From assembly GCF_009604455.1 (NCBI RefSeq), contig NZ_WEGL01000002.1, positions 310,001 to 374,000 on the forward strand: 64,000 nt of DNA, read 5' to 3'. This DNA comes from Streptomyces sp. RB17 (GTDB lineage Bacteria; Actinomycetota; Actinomycetes; Streptomycetales; Streptomycetaceae). The stretch's first letter is position 1, and each line of letters opens with the position of its first letter. Below the pieces are notes generated by a model that worked only from the letters and a program-made list of their open reading frames with translations, ran no database searches and was not told the DNA's origin. Shown one piece after another: positions 44,201 to 53,160 of the stretch. A program made the translations under genes and the position numbers.

Positions 44201-44782
44201 CTATGCGGCCTCGGGCGCGGCGAGCGGACACCCGAGTCGCAGATTCCAGCGCCCCGCGCGGCCGCTGAGTTCGGTCACGGTCAGCGGCGGCACGTCGAGG
44301 CGCCAGAAGACCGCCGCGGGCATGCCCAGAGCGCCGGCGACCGCCGCCCGCACCACCTCCGGCTCGACCACCGCGATCGTGCGACCCTCCAGCTGCTGCG
44401 CGTCGGCCAGCCCGCCCGCGACCCGTTCGCACAGGTCCCGCACGGACTCACCCCCATGCGGTGCGCAGTCGGGGTCGGTGAGCCAGCGGCCCACCGCCTC
44501 CGGTTCGGCGGCGCCCACCTCTTCCAGGGTGCGCCCGCGCCAGCGACCCACGTCCAGACCCGCCAACTCCGGTACCGGCACACCGTCGAGGCCCAGCGCG
44601 GCGGCCGTCTCCCGGCAGCGCACCGTGGGGGAGGTGAGGACCCGGCCCGCGGAGGGCAGCGCTCCGGCCGCGGAACGGGCACGTGCCGCGCCGCTCTCGT
44701 CGATCGAGCCGCCGTCGTCGAAGCGGGCCTGCCGCAGGGACGTGCTCATGGCGGGGGAGACGAGAAGGACGCGGCTGGTCAT
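44201..44782 (-). CDS. degenerate histidine-phosphatase-superfamily protein (CobC-like)
   Basis: A 193-aa protein from ATG 44782 (44803 is also possible). The scaffold of the phosphoglycerate-mutase/CobC family is intact: LTSPTVRCRETAAALGLDGV, DVGRWRGRTLEEV, PHGGESVRDLCERVAGGL. However, the catalytic RHG is replaced by SPA (VLLVSPAMSTS), and the second histidine position reads VVEPEVVRAAV instead of a VxHxxVxR pattern. It is therefore likely a pseudo-enzyme. Its position beside cbtAB hints at a role in cobalt or B12 metabolism, which is inference. Confidence 0.85.
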   Translation of the reverse strand: MTSRVLLVSPAMSTSLRQARFDDGGSIDESGAARARSAAGALPSAGRVLTSPTVRCRETAAALGLDGVPVPELAGLDVGRWRGRTLEEVGAAEPEAVGRWLTDPDCAPHGGESVRDLCERVAGGLADAQQLEGRTIAVVEPEVVRAAVAGALGMPAAVFWRLDVPPLTVTELSGRAGRWNLRLGCPLAAPEAA

Positions 44783-44846
44783 GTGGTCCAGGGGTACCAG
44801 CATCCCATCCTTCGCACAATCCGCGGACCCTCGGTGTGCGACGCGC

Positions 44847-45863
44847 TCAGACGGCCAGACCGCTGATCCGGTACTGCATCACCCGGTAGTCCTGGTCGTC
44901 GTACCACTGGCTGACGTTGATGGTGAAGTCGCCGAAGGTCGAACCGGGCACGATGAAGCCGCCGTAGGGGCCGGCCACCGCGTTGCCGGACTCGTTGCCG
45001 GGGGTGGTGGGGACGATGATCGTCTGTTCCGGCGTGGTGAACAGGTTGCTGGTCGGCAGCGCGAAGACCTGCGCGCGGATGCCCAGCGGGTCCATGTTCA
45101 GCCAGGTCAGGGCGTACTGACCGCCCATGGCGCGGAAGCAGATCTCGCCCCAGCGGCGGCGCGCGGTGATCGGCGTCGGGTAGTTCCCCCAGGCCCAGGC
45201 GCCGTTCGCACAGCCCCACGGCTCATAGGCCGCCGGGTCGCCCAGCCGGTCCTGGCGCACGCGGTGCAGCAGGAGGTCGGAGTCGACGTCACGGTTGAAC
45301 ACGCTCGACAGGACATAGCAGCAGCCGTCGTCCGCGACCGCGTACGTCTTCTGCTGGAACTGCCCGCCGTACTGGTCGCCCGGCCACAGGCACAGGTACT
45401 CCCAGGTCTCGCCGTTGTCCGTGGAGCGCCAGAAGTCCGAGTGGTCGGTCTGGTAGAGGACGCCCCGCATCAGGTGCATGTACATCGTGTCGCCGATGGT
45501 GAAGCCGTCCGAGGGGATGGCGGTCGTGTTGTTCCGGTGGCTCTCCGGGACCAGGCCCACGGCGTGGGTACCGCCCACGCTGTCGTCGATGACCAGGTAA
45601 TCCGGGTCGGGGTGGCGGGCGCGCAGGCCGACCGGGGCCCGCCAGTCGGAGGCGCCGACGCCGGCACCGTCGAAGGTGTCGCCGCAGACGAACAGCATCG
45701 TGCCGTCGGGGCAGGTGACGGGGATGCCGAGATCCGTCCAGGGCGCGGCGAACCGGCCCGTCTCGTCCGGACCGGTGAGGTTTCTGATCTTCGTGCCGGT
45801 GATGGCGGCGGCCCGAGCGGTGGCGGCGGCCGCCGGTGCCGCGCCCGCTGGGCGGGTCTGCAT
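44847..45863 (-). CDS. DUF4185 domain protein, N-terminus uncertain
   Basis: From ATG 45863 the product is 338 aa. DUF4185 proteins are secreted, beta-propeller-like, possibly carbohydrate-active. Features are TDLGIPVTCPDGTMLFVCGD, FWRSTDNGETWEYLCLWPGD and YPTPITARRRWGEICFRAMG. A normal family member has a Tat or Sec signal. Here the start MQTRPAGAAPAAAATARAAA has only the end of one and no good ribosome site. The DNA just beyond carries a relic of another gene, so the 5' end may have been lost by rearrangement. Confidence 0.8.
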   Translation of the reverse strand: MQTRPAGAAPAAAATARAAAITGTKIRNLTGPDETGRFAAPWTDLGIPVTCPDGTMLFVCGDTFDGAGVGASDWRAPVGLRARHPDPDYLVIDDSVGGTHAVGLVPESHRNNTTAIPSDGFTIGDTMYMHLMRGVLYQTDHSDFWRSTDNGETWEYLCLWPGDQYGGQFQQKTYAVADDGCCYVLSSVFNRDVDSDLLLHRVRQDRLGDPAAYEPWGCANGAWAWGNYPTPITARRRWGEICFRAMGGQYALTWLNMDPLGIRAQVFALPTSNLFTTPEQTIIVPTTPGNESGNAVAGPYGGFIVPGSTFGDFTINVSQWYDDQDYRVMQYRISGLAV

Positions 45864-45872
45864 CCGACGGCG

Positions 45873-46139
45873 ATGCGCTTCCCGGCCGAGCGGCGCGTGT
45901 CCGTCCTGGGGTCGGACGGCAACAGCGACGCCGCGCCGAGTGCGGTCGCCGAGGTCGCCTTTCCCGTGCATGTGCTGGCCGTCAACGCCATGGGCCTGCA
46001 TCTGCTGGACTACCTGGACCTCGACCACCTCGCGGAGCTGTGCGAACAGCTGGGCCGTCGGCACTTCCTGTGCGTGGTCGCCCCGCTGCGGCTGCCGGCG
46101 GCCACCGGCTCCCCGGTCAACCCGATCGCCGTTCTGTGA
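45873..46139 (+). pseudogene. C-terminal fragment of a cyclase-family (kynurenine formamidase-like) gene
   Basis: The 88-codon frame ending at TGA 46137-46139 reads RRVSVLGSDGNSDAAPSAVA, EVAFPVHVLAVNAMGLHLLD, and LCVVAPLRLPAATGSPVNPI. This is the typical C-terminus of cyclase-family hydrolases (normally about 280-330 aa), including the TGSPVNPIA ending. The N-terminal two thirds, with the metal-binding histidines, are absent. The relic lies back to back with the damaged 5' end of the DUF4185 gene. Confidence 0.75.
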
Positions 46140-46230
46140 CCGTGCCGGTGCGCGGCCCGTTCCGGGTGCCGCCCCGCCACGGGGCGCGTACGTTCGAAGA
46201 GGCACCGGCCGCAGACCGCGAGCAAGGACG

Positions 46231-47819
46231 GTGGTTGCCGTGGACGCCCTGCCCTCGTACGACGTCATCGTGATCGGTACGGGTGCCGGCGGCGGCACGC
46301 TGGCCCACCGCCTCGCCCCGTCCGGCAAGCGCGTCCTCATCCTCGAACGCGGTGACTACCTGCGGCGCGAACGCGACAACTGGGACTCCACCGCCGTGTT
46401 CGTCAAGGCCAAGTACCGGGCCCCGGAGTTCTGGCTGGACCGCCACGGCAACGAGTTCCCGCCCGAGGTGAACTACTACGTCGGCGGCAACACCAAGTTC
46501 TACGGCGCGGCACTGTTCCGGCTGCGCCCCGAGGACTTCGGTGAACTCCGCCACCACGACGGCATCTCGCCCGCCTGGCCCCTCGGTTACGACGACCTGG
46601 AGCCGTTCTACACCGAGGCGGAGCACCTCTACCTGGTGCACGGCCGGCACGGCGAGGACCCCTGGGAAGGGCCGTGCAGCGCACAGTTCGCCTATCCGCC
46701 GGTCGAACACGAGCCGCGCATCGAGCAGTTGAGCCACGACCTGGAGAAGCGCGGACTGCACCCCTTCCATCTGCCGATCGGCGTCAACCTGACACAGGAC
46801 GCGCTCGGCCGGGCCACCCACTCCAGTGTCTGCATCCGCTGCAACCGGGTGGACGGCTTCCCCTGTCTGGTCCGCGGCAAGTCCGACGCGCAGGTGATCT
46901 GTGTGGAGCCGGCGCTGGAACACCCCAACGTGGAGATGCTCACGGGCGCCCGGGTGACGAAGCTCGAGACCGACCCCTCCGGGCGCAGCGTCACCACCGT
47001 CGTCGCCCAGCTCCCGGACGAGCAGGAGGCCCGCTTCTCGGCCGATGTCGTGGTCGTGGCCTGCGGAGCCGTCAACTCGGCCGCCCTGCTGCTCGCTTCG
47101 GCGAACGACCGGCATCCGAACGGGCTGGCCAACAGCTCGGACGTCGTCGGCCGGTACTACATGCGCCACAACAACCTCGCGCTGACGGCCATTTCGAAGG
47201 AGCCCAACGACACCCAGTTCCAGAAGACCCTCGCCCTGCACGACTGGTACCTGGGCGCGGACGACTGGGACTACCCGCTCGGCGGGATCCAGATGCTCGG
47301 CAAGTCGGACGCCGAGCAGATCCACGGCGAGGCGCCGCGCTGGGCCGGAGCGGTGGCGCCGGACATGCCCTTCGAGGTCCTGGCCCATCACGCCGTCGAC
47401 TTCTGGCTCTGCGGAGAGGACCTGCCGCAGCCGGACAACCGGGTGACCCTGGAAGACGACGGCCGGATCCGGCTCACCCTCGACGAGGTCAACAACATCT
47501 CCGGTCTCACGCGCCTGCGGCACGAACTGCAGCACATGCTCGGCCATCTGGGCATGCACGAGCACCGTCTGCTGTCCCGCAGCATCTACCTGCACAAGGG
47601 CATGCCGATCGGCGCCACCGCACACCAGGCGGGCACCGTGCGTTTCGGCACCGACCCGGCGCCTCGGCCCTGGACGTCCACTGCAAGGCCCACGACCTGG
47701 ACAATCTCTACGTCGTCGACACCAGCTTCTTCCCGAGCATCGGAGCGGTCAATCCGTCCCTGACGGCCATGGCGAACGCCCTCCGCGTGGGCGACCACCT
47801 GCTGGAGCGGCTGGGCTGA
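46231..47819 (+). pseudogene. GMC-family oxidoreductase with frameshift near the 3' end
   Basis: From GTG 46231 (or 46240) the frame encodes a GMC flavoprotein: SYDVIVIGTGAGGGTLAHRL, NYYVGGNTKFYGAALFRLRP, HSSVCIRCNRVDGFPCLVRG, VVVVACGAVNSAALLLASAN, HQAGTVRFGTDPA. At about 47655-47667 the frame shifts. The expected ending ALDVHCKAHDLDNLYVVDTS then FFPSIGAVNPSLTAMANALR continues in another frame to 47819. One inserted base restores a protein of about 530 aa. The FAD motif and most of the substrate domain are intact. Substrate unknown (alcohol or sugar). Confidence 0.85.
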
Positions 47820-47984
47820 CGCCTGCCTGTGCCCCGGACTCCGACCGGGCGAAGAATCTCAGCCGGGCAGCGCAAGGCGGTCCGCCCCGGCATGCCGCCG
47901 ACCCCGGACGGTGCTTGTGTGAAGCCCGGACCTCCGGGCGACGCGCCCGGCGGATGTGGGCACGCAGCGGAGGAGCAGGACATC

Positions 47985-48824
47985 GTGACTTCCACCGAGG
48001 GCGCACCCCAGGGCGTGATCACCGCCCCTCTGCTGCGGGGACAGAAGGCGCTGGTGACCGGCGCGAACTCCGGGATCGGCAAGGCGACGGCCGTCGCCCT
48101 GGGCCGGGCGGGTGCCGATGTCGTGGTGAACTACGTGGCCGGCCGCGAGGACGCCGAGAAGGTGGTCGAGGAGATCACCGCGTTCGGCGTCCGTGCCGTC
48201 GCCCACGAGGCGGACGTGTCCGACGAGCAGCAGGTCGTCGCCATGGTGGACCGGATGGTCAAGGAGTTCGGCACGATCGACGTCCTGGTCGCCAACGCGG
48301 GGCTGCAACGGGACGCCCCGATCACGGAGATGACCCTCGCCCAGTGGCAGAAGGTCCTGGACGTCAATCTCACCGGGCAGTTCCTGTGCGCGCGCGAGGC
48401 GGCCAAGGAGTTCCTGCGCCGCGGGGTCGTCCCGGAGGTGTCGCGCGCGGCCGGGAAGATCATCTGCATGAGTTCGGTGCACCAGATCATCCCGTGGAGC
48501 GGTCACGTCAACTACGCCGCGTCCAAGGGCGGCGTGCAGATGATGATGGCGACCCTGGCCCAGGAACTCGCCCCGAAGCGGATCCGGGTGAACGCGGTCG
48601 CCCCCGGAGCCATCAAGACCCCCATCAACCGCAGCGCCTGGGAGACGCCGGAGGCGGAGCAGGACCTCATGCGGCTGATCCCCTACAAGCGGGTCGGCGA
48701 CCCCGAGGACATCGCCCACGCCGTCGTCGGCCTCGCGTCCGACCTGATGGACTACGTCGTCGGCACCACCCTGTACGTCGACGGCGGGATGACGCTCTTC
48801 CCGGGCTTCGCCACCGGCGGCTGA
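47985..48824 (+). CDS. short-chain dehydrogenase/reductase, glucose 1-dehydrogenase-like
   Basis: A 279-aa classical SDR from GTG 47985 behind GGAGGAG. Cofactor motif TGANSGIG (about 25-32), NAG in VLVANAGLQ, active-site serine in MSSVHQI and tyrosine/lysine in NYAASK, and C-terminal GTTLYVDGGMTLFPGF. The family includes glucose 1-dehydrogenases that oxidise glucose to gluconolactone with NAD(P). The exact substrate is not decided by sequence. It is 36 bp before cydA, so both may share a transcript. Confidence 0.92.
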   Translation: MTSTEGAPQGVITAPLLRGQKALVTGANSGIGKATAVALGRAGADVVVNYVAGREDAEKVVEEITAFGVRAVAHEADVSDEQQVVAMVDRMVKEFGTIDVLVANAGLQRDAPITEMTLAQWQKVLDVNLTGQFLCAREAAKEFLRRGVVPEVSRAAGKIICMSSVHQIIPWSGHVNYAASKGGVQMMMATLAQELAPKRIRVNAVAPGAIKTPINRSAWETPEAEQDLMRLIPYKRVGDPEDIAHAVVGLASDLMDYVVGTTLYVDGGMTLFPGFATGG

Positions 48825-48860
48825 CCCACCCGCCCGTGTCGGCCCCCGGAGACGCCTCAT

Positions 48861-50288
48861 ATGCACACGGTCATGCTGTTGGCTGACGTACCGCCGCAAA
48901 CACTGCCCGCCCGATCGATGATGGCCTTCACCCTGGCCTCCCACATCATCCTGGTGCCGCTCGGCGTGGCGCTGCCGCTGATCACGCTCATCATGCACGG
49001 CTACGGCCTGCGCCGCGGCGACGCCACCGCCCTGCTGCTGGCACGTCGCTGGTCGGCCGTCATGGCGGTCCAGTTCGCGATCGGTGTCGTCACCGGCACC
49101 GTGCTGTCCTTCGAGTTCGGGCTGCTGTGGCCCGGCATGATGGGCCGGTGGGGCGATGTCTTCGGCATCGGGTTCGGTGTCGAGGCCTGGGCGTTCTTCC
49201 TGGAAGCCGTCCTCATCGCCGTCTACCTCTACGGCTGGCGCAGGCTCCCCTCCCGCGCCCACTTCCTGCTCGGCCTCCCCCTGCCGCTCGTGGCCCTGCT
49301 CGGCGCCTTCGGCATCCTGGCCGCCAACTCGTGGATGAACACCCCGCGGGGCTTCACCCTCGACGCCGCCGGCAACCCGGTCGACGTGAAGATCTGGAAG
49401 GCGGTCTTCACCCCCATGTTCGGCCCGGAGTACTGGCACTTCGTCGTCGCCATGTTCGTGACGGCGGGCTATGTCGTGGCCGGCGTCTACGCCGTCGGAC
49501 GGCTGCGCGGCCGCCGGGACCGCTACCATCGGCTGGGGTTCACGATCCCCTTCACCCTCGCCGCCGTGTGCACCCCCGTGCAGTTCGTGCTCGGCGACTC
49601 CATCGCCCGGCAGGTGTTCCACAAGCAGCCGGTGAAGTTCGCCGCCATGGAGATCGTCTGGAGGACCGACACCCATGTGCCGGAGTACCTCTTCGGCCGG
49701 CTGCATCCGAACGGGACCATCTCCGGCGGTATCAAGATCCCGCAGCTCGACTCCATCCTGGCCGGCTTCCGCCCGGACACCAAGGTCACCGGGCTGACCT
49801 CCGTGCCGGCGAGCGACCGGCCCACACCCACTCAGGCCACGATCGTCCACTGGACCTTCGACATCATGGTCGGGATCGGCTCCCTGCTGGTGCTGCTCGC
49901 CCTCTGGTACGGGGCGATGTGGCTGCTGCGCCGCCGGATGCCCGCGACCCCCTGGTTCTTCCGGTGCGCGGCCGTGGCCGGCCTCGCCTCCGTCGTCGCC
50001 GTCGAGTGCGGCTGGATCACCACCGAAGTCGGCCGCCAGCCGTGGATCGTGTACCAGAACATGCGGGTCGCCGAAGCGGTGACGGCCACGCGTTCCAGCA
50101 GCCTGTGGATCATGTTCGGTCTGGTCGTCGTCGTGTACGTCTTCGTCTTCGGGTCGTTCCTCGCGGTGCTGCTGAAGATGCGGGCCCGCTGGCGGCTCGC
50201 CGACCGGACGGGCGGACCCCGGCCGCCCGAGGAGACACCGGAGACGGACACGCCGTACGGGCCGCGCTCGGCCGGGAGCCGGCTGTGA
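48861..50288 (+). CDS. cydA: cytochrome bd-type quinol oxidase subunit I
   Basis: A 475-aa membrane protein with nine or so helices. Expected heme ligands are in the first helix (FTLASHIILVPLG), in PEYWHFVVAMFVTAGYVVAG, and the methionine in IVYQNMRVAEAV. GRQPWIVYQNMR and the short Q-loop mark the bd/CIO subfamily. It takes electrons from quinol to reduce oxygen at the membrane without pumping protons. It overlaps cydB by GTGA. No cydCD genes are seen nearby. Confidence 0.96.
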   Translation: MHTVMLLADVPPQTLPARSMMAFTLASHIILVPLGVALPLITLIMHGYGLRRGDATALLLARRWSAVMAVQFAIGVVTGTVLSFEFGLLWPGMMGRWGDVFGIGFGVEAWAFFLEAVLIAVYLYGWRRLPSRAHFLLGLPLPLVALLGAFGILAANSWMNTPRGFTLDAAGNPVDVKIWKAVFTPMFGPEYWHFVVAMFVTAGYVVAGVYAVGRLRGRRDRYHRLGFTIPFTLAAVCTPVQFVLGDSIARQVFHKQPVKFAAMEIVWRTDTHVPEYLFGRLHPNGTISGGIKIPQLDSILAGFRPDTKVTGLTSVPASDRPTPTQATIVHWTFDIMVGIGSLLVLLALWYGAMWLLRRRMPATPWFFRCAAVAGLASVVAVECGWITTEVGRQPWIVYQNMRVAEAVTATRSSSLWIMFGLVVVVYVFVFGSFLAVLLKMRARWRLADRTGGPRPPEETPETDTPYGPRSAGSRL

Positions 50289-51325
50289 TCGCCGGTGTCA
50301 TCGCCGTCGTCCTGCTGCTCGCGATCGCCGCCTATGCCTGCGGCGGAGGCACCGACTACGGAGCCGGCTTCTGGGACCTGACCGCGGGCGGAGCGCAGCG
50401 CGGCGAGCGCCCGCGCCGGCTGATCGACCACGCGATGGAGCCCGTCTGGGAGGTCAACAACGTCTGGCTGATCTTCGTGCTGGTCATCATGTGGACGGGC
50501 TTCCCCGTGCTCTTCCAGCGGGTGTTCACCACGATGTGGCTGCCCCTGGCGCTGGCCGCGGTCGGCATCGTGCTGCGCGGCGCGGGCTTCGCCCTGCGCA
50601 AGCCCGTCCGGCGGCTGGCCGGGCGGCGCCTGTACGGTGCGGTCTTCGCCGTCGCCTCGCTGCTGACGCCGTTCTTCCTCGGTGCCGCGGCCGGGGGAGT
50701 GGCCTCGGGCCGGGTGACGGCCACGACGACGGCGTCGACCGATGCCTGGGCCAATCCGACGTCCCTGCTGTTCGGTCTGCTCGCCATCGCGGCCACGGCG
50801 ACGCTCGGCGCCGTCTTCCTCGCCGCGGACGCCCGGCGCTTCGCCGCACCGGACCTGGACCGGTACTTCCGCCGACGCGCCCTCGCCGCCCTCGTCGCCG
50901 TCGCCGTGCTCGCCGTCGTCACCCTGGTCGTCACCCACGGGGACGCGCCCCATGTGTGGCACGGGCTCACCCACGGCGTGGGCCTCGTCCTCGTCGTCGT
51001 GGCGGCGCTGGCCACGCTCGCCACCGCATGGCTGCTGACCCGTCCCTCCGCAGCCTGGTCCCGGGGCACAGCGGTCGGGGTGGTCGCGTCGTCCGTCCTC
51101 GCCTGGGGCATGGCGCAGCGCCCCTACCTCGTCCCGACCTCGCTGACCGTCGCCGACGGCGCGGGCGCCCACACCACACTGCGCTGGCTGGCGTTCGTCA
51201 CCCTCGTCGCCGTCGTGCTCGTCATCCCCGCGGTCGCCCTGCTGTACTGGCTGGACACCCATGGCGAGCTGGAGGGCCTCACCGACGCCGAACTGCGCGG
51301 CGATGCCGCCGCCGACGAGGTCTGA
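50285..51325 (+). CDS. cydB: cytochrome bd-type quinol oxidase subunit II
   Basis: A 346-aa protein from GTG 50285 with about eight helices. Family segments are GGTDYGAGFWDLTAGG near the N-terminus, MEPVWEVNNVWLIFVLVIMW, and FALRKPVRRLAG. It structurally supports CydA in the terminal oxidase. It is followed 47 bp later by an antiporter gene, which may be in the same transcript. Confidence 0.95.
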   Translation: MIAGVIAVVLLLAIAAYACGGGTDYGAGFWDLTAGGAQRGERPRRLIDHAMEPVWEVNNVWLIFVLVIMWTGFPVLFQRVFTTMWLPLALAAVGIVLRGAGFALRKPVRRLAGRRLYGAVFAVASLLTPFFLGAAAGGVASGRVTATTTASTDAWANPTSLLFGLLAIAATATLGAVFLAADARRFAAPDLDRYFRRRALAALVAVAVLAVVTLVVTHGDAPHVWHGLTHGVGLVLVVVAALATLATAWLLTRPSAAWSRGTAVGVVASSVLAWGMAQRPYLVPTSLTVADGAGAHTTLRWLAFVTLVAVVLVIPAVALLYWLDTHGELEGLTDAELRGDAAADEV

Positions 51326-51372
51326 CCCGATGCCGGGCCGACCGCGCGCCCGCTCCCCACGGTGACAGCCCG

Positions 51373-53136
51373 GTGAGCGCAGAGGACATCCTGCTGGGCA
51401 TCGGCCTGACCGTCGCCCTCGCCGTCGGATGCCAGATTCTCGCCGGCCGGCTGCGGATCCCGGCCCTGATCCTGCTGCTGCCGGCCGGGTTCGCCGCGGG
51501 CGCCCTGACCGATGCCGTCCACCCCGGCAATCTCGTGGGACCCGCCTTCTCCCCCCTGGTGTCGGTGTCGGTGGCGATCATCCTCTACGACGCCGGTGTG
51601 AGCCTGGACCTGCGTCATCTCAAGGACGCGACGCGCAGTGTCGTCGTTCGCCTCATGGTGCTCGGCGTGCTGTGCACGTGGGGGGCCGTCATGGGCCTGG
51701 CCCCGGTGCTGCTCGGTGTGCCCGCCGCCGCGGCCAGCATGATCGGTGTGATCCTGGTGGTGTCCGGCCCGACCGTCGTCGGTCCCCTGCTGGAGCACGT
51801 CGGTCCCTCGGACACGGTCCGGCGGATCCTGATGTGGGAAGGTTCCCTGATCGATCCCGTCGGGGGCATCCTCGGCGCCGTCAGCTTCCACTCGATCGTC
51901 TCCGGCGGGCTGCGGAGCGGCCATTTCCGCGTCGGCGCCTTCGTCGCCGGTATCGCCGTCGGACTCGCCGGCGGTGCCGTCGGCGCCGCACTGCTGTGGC
52001 TCACCCTCCGGCGGCTCCACCTCGGTGAGACGCTCGGTACGCTCGCCCAGCTGGCCGTCGTCGTGGCGGTGGCCGCGGGCTGCGACATGGTGTTCGACGA
52101 CACGGGACTGATCGCCGCGATCGTCGCCGGGCTGACCGTCGCGAACCTGCCCGGATTCGACATGCCCGCACGCCGCCCGTTCTTCGAGACGCTCGTCCAG
52201 CTGATCATCGGCCTGCTGTTCATCTCCATCTCGGCCACGGTGACACCGAAGTCCGTCGTCCCGGTGCTGCTGCCCACGCTCGCCCTCGTCGGCGTACTCG
52301 TGGCGGTGGTCAGACCGCTGGTGGCGCTGCTGTCCACGCTGCGGACGGATCTCACGCGCCGCGAACGCGCCTTCACCGGCTGGATGGCCCCGCGCGGCAT
52401 CGTGGCCGCGTCCACCGCGACGACCTTCTCCGCCTCCCTCACGTCGGCGGGACTGCCCGGAGCCGACAAGATGCTCCCCGTCACCTTCCTGGCGATCGTG
52501 GGAACCGTCCTGGTCTACGGGCTGACCGCGAGGCCGGTGGCCCACAGGCTGGGCATCGTGCGCCCCGCCCGAACGCGCCCGCTCCTCGTCGGCGGTGCTC
52601 CCTGGGTCCTCGATCTCGCCCGAGCGCTGCGCACCGCCGGACTGGACGTGCTGATGTGGGCGGGGGCGGCCCAGGAGAGGAAGCGGATCGAGGCGGCGGG
52701 CATCGAACTGGCCGCCGGGGAACTCATGGCCGCGGCCTCCGATCCCCAGGCGCCGCTGGAGGGGGTCACCTCGCTCTATCTGCTGACGGACGACGACGAC
52801 TTCAACGCGCTCGCCGCGATCGTCATGGAGGACAGTGTCGACGGCCCGGTCCACCGGATCGGCCCGCCACCCGACAGCGAGGGCGTCGTCGCCCCCTACA
52901 CCGCCGGTGGCACCCTCTTCGGCCCGGAGCTCGTCCGCCCCGCCCTGGCGGCCCGGCACGAACGGGGCGCCCGATTCCAGGTGCTGCCCGCGCCGGAACC
53001 CCGCCCACCGGGGTACGACGCCCTGTTCGTCGTACGGCGCGACGGCCGTCTGGAACCGGTCACCGACGACCGGACGCCCACCGGGCGGCAGGGAGACACC
53101 CTGGTACTGCTCGGCCCCGCACGACCGGAGATCTGA
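51373..53136 (+). CDS. CPA-type cation/proton antiporter with C-terminal TrkA-N-like domain
   Basis: A 587-aa protein from GTG 51373. Residues 1-390 have about 12 helices with antiporter motifs (AIILYDAGVSLDLRHLKDAT, MWEGSLIDPVGGILGAVSFH with conserved acidic residues, GWMAPRGIVAASTATTFSAS). Residues about 397-587 look like an RCK/TrkA-N nucleotide-binding fold (PLLVGGAPWVLDLARALRTA, SLYLLTDDDDFNALAAIVME). It exchanges sodium or potassium for protons. Placement after cydAB suggests a role in pH or proton-motive-force control. Confidence 0.93.
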   Translation: MSAEDILLGIGLTVALAVGCQILAGRLRIPALILLLPAGFAAGALTDAVHPGNLVGPAFSPLVSVSVAIILYDAGVSLDLRHLKDATRSVVVRLMVLGVLCTWGAVMGLAPVLLGVPAAAASMIGVILVVSGPTVVGPLLEHVGPSDTVRRILMWEGSLIDPVGGILGAVSFHSIVSGGLRSGHFRVGAFVAGIAVGLAGGAVGAALLWLTLRRLHLGETLGTLAQLAVVVAVAAGCDMVFDDTGLIAAIVAGLTVANLPGFDMPARRPFFETLVQLIIGLLFISISATVTPKSVVPVLLPTLALVGVLVAVVRPLVALLSTLRTDLTRRERAFTGWMAPRGIVAASTATTFSASLTSAGLPGADKMLPVTFLAIVGTVLVYGLTARPVAHRLGIVRPARTRPLLVGGAPWVLDLARALRTAGLDVLMWAGAAQERKRIEAAGIELAAGELMAAASDPQAPLEGVTSLYLLTDDDDFNALAAIVMEDSVDGPVHRIGPPPDSEGVVAPYTAGGTLFGPELVRPALAARHERGARFQVLPAPEPRPPGYDALFVVRRDGRLEPVTDDRTPTGRQGDTLVLLGPARPEI

Positions 53137-53140
53137 ACCG

Positions 53141-53160
53141 GGCCGGCGCTAGCGCCGGCC
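53141..53160. terminator. perfect 20-bp palindrome at convergent gene ends
   Basis: The 20 bp GGCCGGCGCTAGCGCCGGCC are self-complementary. The stop codon (TAG) of the GH15 gene is in the centre, and the antiporter gene stops 5 bp away. It probably ends transcription in both directions. Confidence 0.7.
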
